A stretch of DNA of 64,000 nt from Psychrobacillus sp042945595 (lineage in GTDB: Bacteria > Bacillota > Bacilli > Bacillales_A > Planococcaceae). The notes beneath the pieces are model-generated. The model saw nothing but the letters and a program-made list of their open reading frames with translations. It had not been told where the DNA came from and did no database searches. The translations under genes were made by a program, and so were the position numbers. The stretch lies in the NCBI RefSeq assembly GCF_042945595.1, contig NZ_CP168493.1:806001-870000 (forward strand), given 5' to 3'. Shown piece after piece: positions 61,839-64,000 of this stretch (position 1 is its first letter; the number at the start of each line of letters is the position of its first letter).

Positions 61839-63236
61839 ATGTCAAAAGTTGGGGATCAAGCAGTACAAGGTGATTTATTGAACCGTTCGATGAAGAGCCG
61901 TCATTTATTTATGCTTTCACTTGGGGGAGTAATTGGGACGGGCCTATTTTTAAATGCAGGTTATACGATTAATCAAGCTGGTCCAGGTGGTGCCATCCTT
62001 GGATACTTATTAGGCGGTTTGATCTTATATATGGTGATGATCTGTTTAGGAGAACTTGCGGTTTACATGCCAGTAACTGGTTCTTTTCAAACGTATGCAA
62101 CTCGTTTTATTAGTCCGTCTGCAGGATTTTCGCTTGGATGGATGTATTTTGTAGGTTCCGCTGCTACAGCAGGGGTGGAGTTTACAGCAGCAGGAATCCT
62201 CATGAAGCATTGGTTCCCTGATGTTCCAGTTTGGATATGGTGTGCTCTATTTATGGTTTTATTATTTGCGTTAAATGCCTTATCAACAAAAGCGTTTGCG
62301 GAAACAGAGTTTTGGTTAGCAGGTATTAAAGTGGTTGCGGTCATTTTGTTTATTGTCATTGGGGTTGGAGCAATTTTCGGTCTTATTCCACTGGAAGATA
62401 GAGTGACTCCAGCGCTTACTAACTTGGCACCTTCTGGATTATTTCCAGCAGGAATCGCTATTGTTTTTGTGACGATGATGAACGTTATTTTCTCTTATCA
62501 AGGTTCAGAGATGGTTGGGATTGCTGCAGGGGAAACGGAAGATCCTCAAAAAAATATTCCAAAAGCAATACGTACAATTTTAATAAGAATCATTGTGTTT
62601 TATATTGCATCCATTATCGTTTTGTCTGCAATTTTTCCTGCTTCAGAACTTGGTTTGCTGGAAAGTCCATTTGTTACATTAATGAATTTAGCTGGTATTC
62701 CATATGCAGGTAGTATTATGAACTTTGTAATTTTAACGGCAATTTTGTCCGTTGGGAATTCATGTTTGTATGCATCTACTCGATTACTATGGTCAATGGC
62801 TAAAGAAGGAATGGCACCAAAAATGTTTGGTCGTCTTTCTAAGCGCAAAGTGCCTTTAAATGCATTAATTTTCACGATGGTTTTCTCTTTATTCTCATTA
62901 TTAACTAGTGTAATGGAAGCGGATGCGGTGTTCGTCTTATTAATGTCCATCGCAGGTATTGCCGTTACTATTTCATGGATGGGTATAGCGACTTCTCAGT
63001 TAATGTTCCGTCGAAAATATTTAAAAGATGGCGGACAATTAGCCGAATTAAAATATAAAGTACCTTTTTATCCTTTAATACCGTTAGTTTGTATCGGATT
63101 TTGCCTTATGATTCTAGTATTTCTCTCATTCGATCCAGAACAAAGAATTGGTCTATACTACGGAGTAGGTTTTTTCATAGCTTGTATGCTATTCTATAAA
63201 CTGAGATTAGAAAAAAAGAATAAAAAGTCAGTTTAA
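61839..63236 (+). CDS. RocE/RocC-like amino acid permease (APC family)
   Basis: Twelve-helix transporter of 465 residues. The N-terminal block NRSMKSRHLFMLSLGGVIG and later SFQTYATRFISPS and LYASTRLLWSM closely match RocE/RocC of Bacillus subtilis, importers of arginine, ornithine or proline. ATG behind a GGGG-rich site. Its position between two arginine-derivative hydrolases and rocB supports arginine or methylarginine uptake. RocE and RocC cannot be separated here. Confidence 0.88.
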   Translation: MSKVGDQAVQGDLLNRSMKSRHLFMLSLGGVIGTGLFLNAGYTINQAGPGGAILGYLLGGLILYMVMICLGELAVYMPVTGSFQTYATRFISPSAGFSLGWMYFVGSAATAGVEFTAAGILMKHWFPDVPVWIWCALFMVLLFALNALSTKAFAETEFWLAGIKVVAVILFIVIGVGAIFGLIPLEDRVTPALTNLAPSGLFPAGIAIVFVTMMNVIFSYQGSEMVGIAAGETEDPQKNIPKAIRTILIRIIVFYIASIIVLSAIFPASELGLLESPFVTLMNLAGIPYAGSIMNFVILTAILSVGNSCLYASTRLLWSMAKEGMAPKMFGRLSKRKVPLNALIFTMVFSLFSLLTSVMEADAVFVLLMSIAGIAVTISWMGIATSQLMFRRKYLKDGGQLAELKYKVPFYPLIPLVCIGFCLMILVFLSFDPEQRIGLYYGVGFFIACMLFYKLRLEKKNKKSV

Positions 63237-63247
63237 GAAATAAATAG

Positions 63248-63311
63248 GTGCCAGTCACGACACAAATGGGACGCAACTCCAAGCATTCAGAATAGTGTCA
63301 GTGTCTGGCAC
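63248..63311. repeat. Diverged repeat of the GTGCCAG family with long loop
   Basis: GTGCCAG (63248-63254) and CTGGCAC (63305-63311) form imperfect arms (gtgccagtcacgacac / gtgtcagtgtctggcac) around about 30 bp. A different layout from the compact palindromes. It lies between the permease and rocB genes. Confidence 0.6.
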
Positions 63312-63338
63312 TATAACTATGTAAGGGAGAAATTCGAG

Positions 63339-64000
63339 ATGAATCAATTATTTTGGGAAACACCAGAAAAACTTCGAGCATTGTTATGTGAACTCGTTAG
63401 TTGGAATAGTATTACGCTTACGGAAGGCGAAACAAAGTTCGCTCCAAAAGTGATAGATAAGTTGAAAGAGCTAAAGTATTTTCAAGCGTATCCAAGCCAT
63501 TTGCAGATGCATGATGCAGGACTTGGAAGGCATACGGTCACTGCTTTGTATAAACACCCAGAAGCGACAGAGACAGTTGTGCTTATTAGTCATTTTGATA
63601 CCGTTCAGACGGAAGAGTACGGAGTTTTAGAACCGCTTGCCTATTTTCCAGAGGAATTAACGAAAAAGCTAATGGAAAATCCATCTGATTTACCAGAGTC
63701 AGCTCGTATCGATTTGGAAACAGGAAAGTATTTATTTGGCCGAGGCACGATGGATATGAAAATGGGATTAGCGCTTCATATGCAGCTTATTGAAAGAGCG
63801 AGTATGGAAGAATGGCCGATCAATCTTATTTTAACCACTGTTCCAGATGAGGAAGTGAACTCTGCTGGTATGCGTGCAGCAGTGACACAGCTAGTTCATA
63901 TTCGCAATGAATTCGGTTTAACCTATAAATTATTCTTAAATAGCGAACCTTGTTTTTCTCAAAGTCCAACTGATATTGATGAATATATTTATTCAGGAAC
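63339..64000 (+). CDS. rocB: RocB-like M20-family arginine utilisation protein (cut by window end)
   Basis: The first 220 residues of a longer protein. It begins MNQLFWETPEKLRALLCELV, with SHFDTVQTEEYG (metal-binding His/Asp), GRGTMDMKMG and TVPDEEVNSAG, the M20 active-site order in the RocB arrangement. RocB belongs to the arginine/ornithine degradation operon of bacilli; its exact reaction is not established. ATG behind AAGGGAG. Fourth gene of the operon. About 300 residues lie beyond the window. Confidence 0.85.
   Translation, partial: MNQLFWETPEKLRALLCELVSWNSITLTEGETKFAPKVIDKLKELKYFQAYPSHLQMHDAGLGRHTVTALYKHPEATETVVLISHFDTVQTEEYGVLEPLAYFPEELTKKLMENPSDLPESARIDLETGKYLFGRGTMDMKMGLALHMQLIERASMEEWPINLILTTVPDEEVNSAGMRAAVTQLVHIRNEFGLTYKLFLNSEPCFSQSPTDIDEYIYSG

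Overview
The window is low-GC DNA with strong Shine-Dalgarno sites, frequent TTG/GTG starts and many Bacillales-type proteins (YuiD, YtxJ, RsbR-like, LytH-like, RocB, an SbsC-type S-layer protein). It looks like a chromosomal segment of a Gram-positive, probably spore-forming Bacillales, most likely Planococcaceae (Psychrobacillus/Lysinibacillus relatives). No rRNA, tRNA, CRISPR array or prophage is visible. The only mobile element is one decayed IS3-family copy.

Layout. (1) 1-2.1 kb: RNase H-like protein, a small membrane-anchored protein, a YdjM-like membrane protein. (2) 2.2-8.8 kb, a signalling block: a LuxR-type response regulator divergent from a 7TMR-DISM histidine kinase, then an orphan CheY-like protein, a chemoreceptor and a membrane diguanylate cyclase. 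An 18-bp operator (TGAC-N5-GTCA core) occurs three times here, each time the same distance from a TATAAT box. (3) 8.9-32.4 kb, a cell-surface block: a GLUG/Ig/InlB-repeat protein, a HupE/UreJ-like protein, two giant tandem paralogues (lamin-tail, OB-fold, PHP phosphoesterase, GATase-like and Ig domains), and an SbsC-type S-layer protein. The first three surface proteins share a C-terminal module of about 385 residues. The second giant gene has two in-frame TGA codons in that module. The hupE copy between the giants is reduced to its two ends around the dead IS element. (4) 32.5-42.6 kb: housekeeping and stress genes (epimerase, alpha/beta hydrolase, ankyrin protein, 2-Cys peroxiredoxin with thioredoxin-like partner, deaminase, class-I amidotransferase, LytH-like endopeptidase, PP-loop ATPase, YuiD, YtxJ, RsbR-like protein), several with frameshift or nonsense lesions. 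(5) 43.2-58.3 kb: a long co-directional peptide/amide catabolic cluster with SDR and ketopantoate-reductase-like enzymes, a GntR regulator, a complete dipeptide-type ABC transporter, five different hydrolases/peptidases and an asparaginase. (6) 58.7-64 kb: a HEAT protein, an IclR repressor, and a divergent operon with two guanidine-modifying hydrolases, a RocE-like permease and RocB (cut by the window end).

Two classes of intergenic repeat run through the window: palindromes of up to 51 bp with a GTGCC(A/T)GGCAC core whose arms differ in sequence but stay self-complementary, and arrays of degenerate repeats phased at 21 bp.

Together the genes suggest a cell that senses its surroundings, remodels a protein-rich surface, and scavenges peptides, amides and arginine derivatives. 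Regulation is suggested by the three-copy operator, a CodY-like box before the peptide cluster and a palindromic IclR-type operator before the arginine operon. All functions are inferred from sequence motifs and family knowledge.
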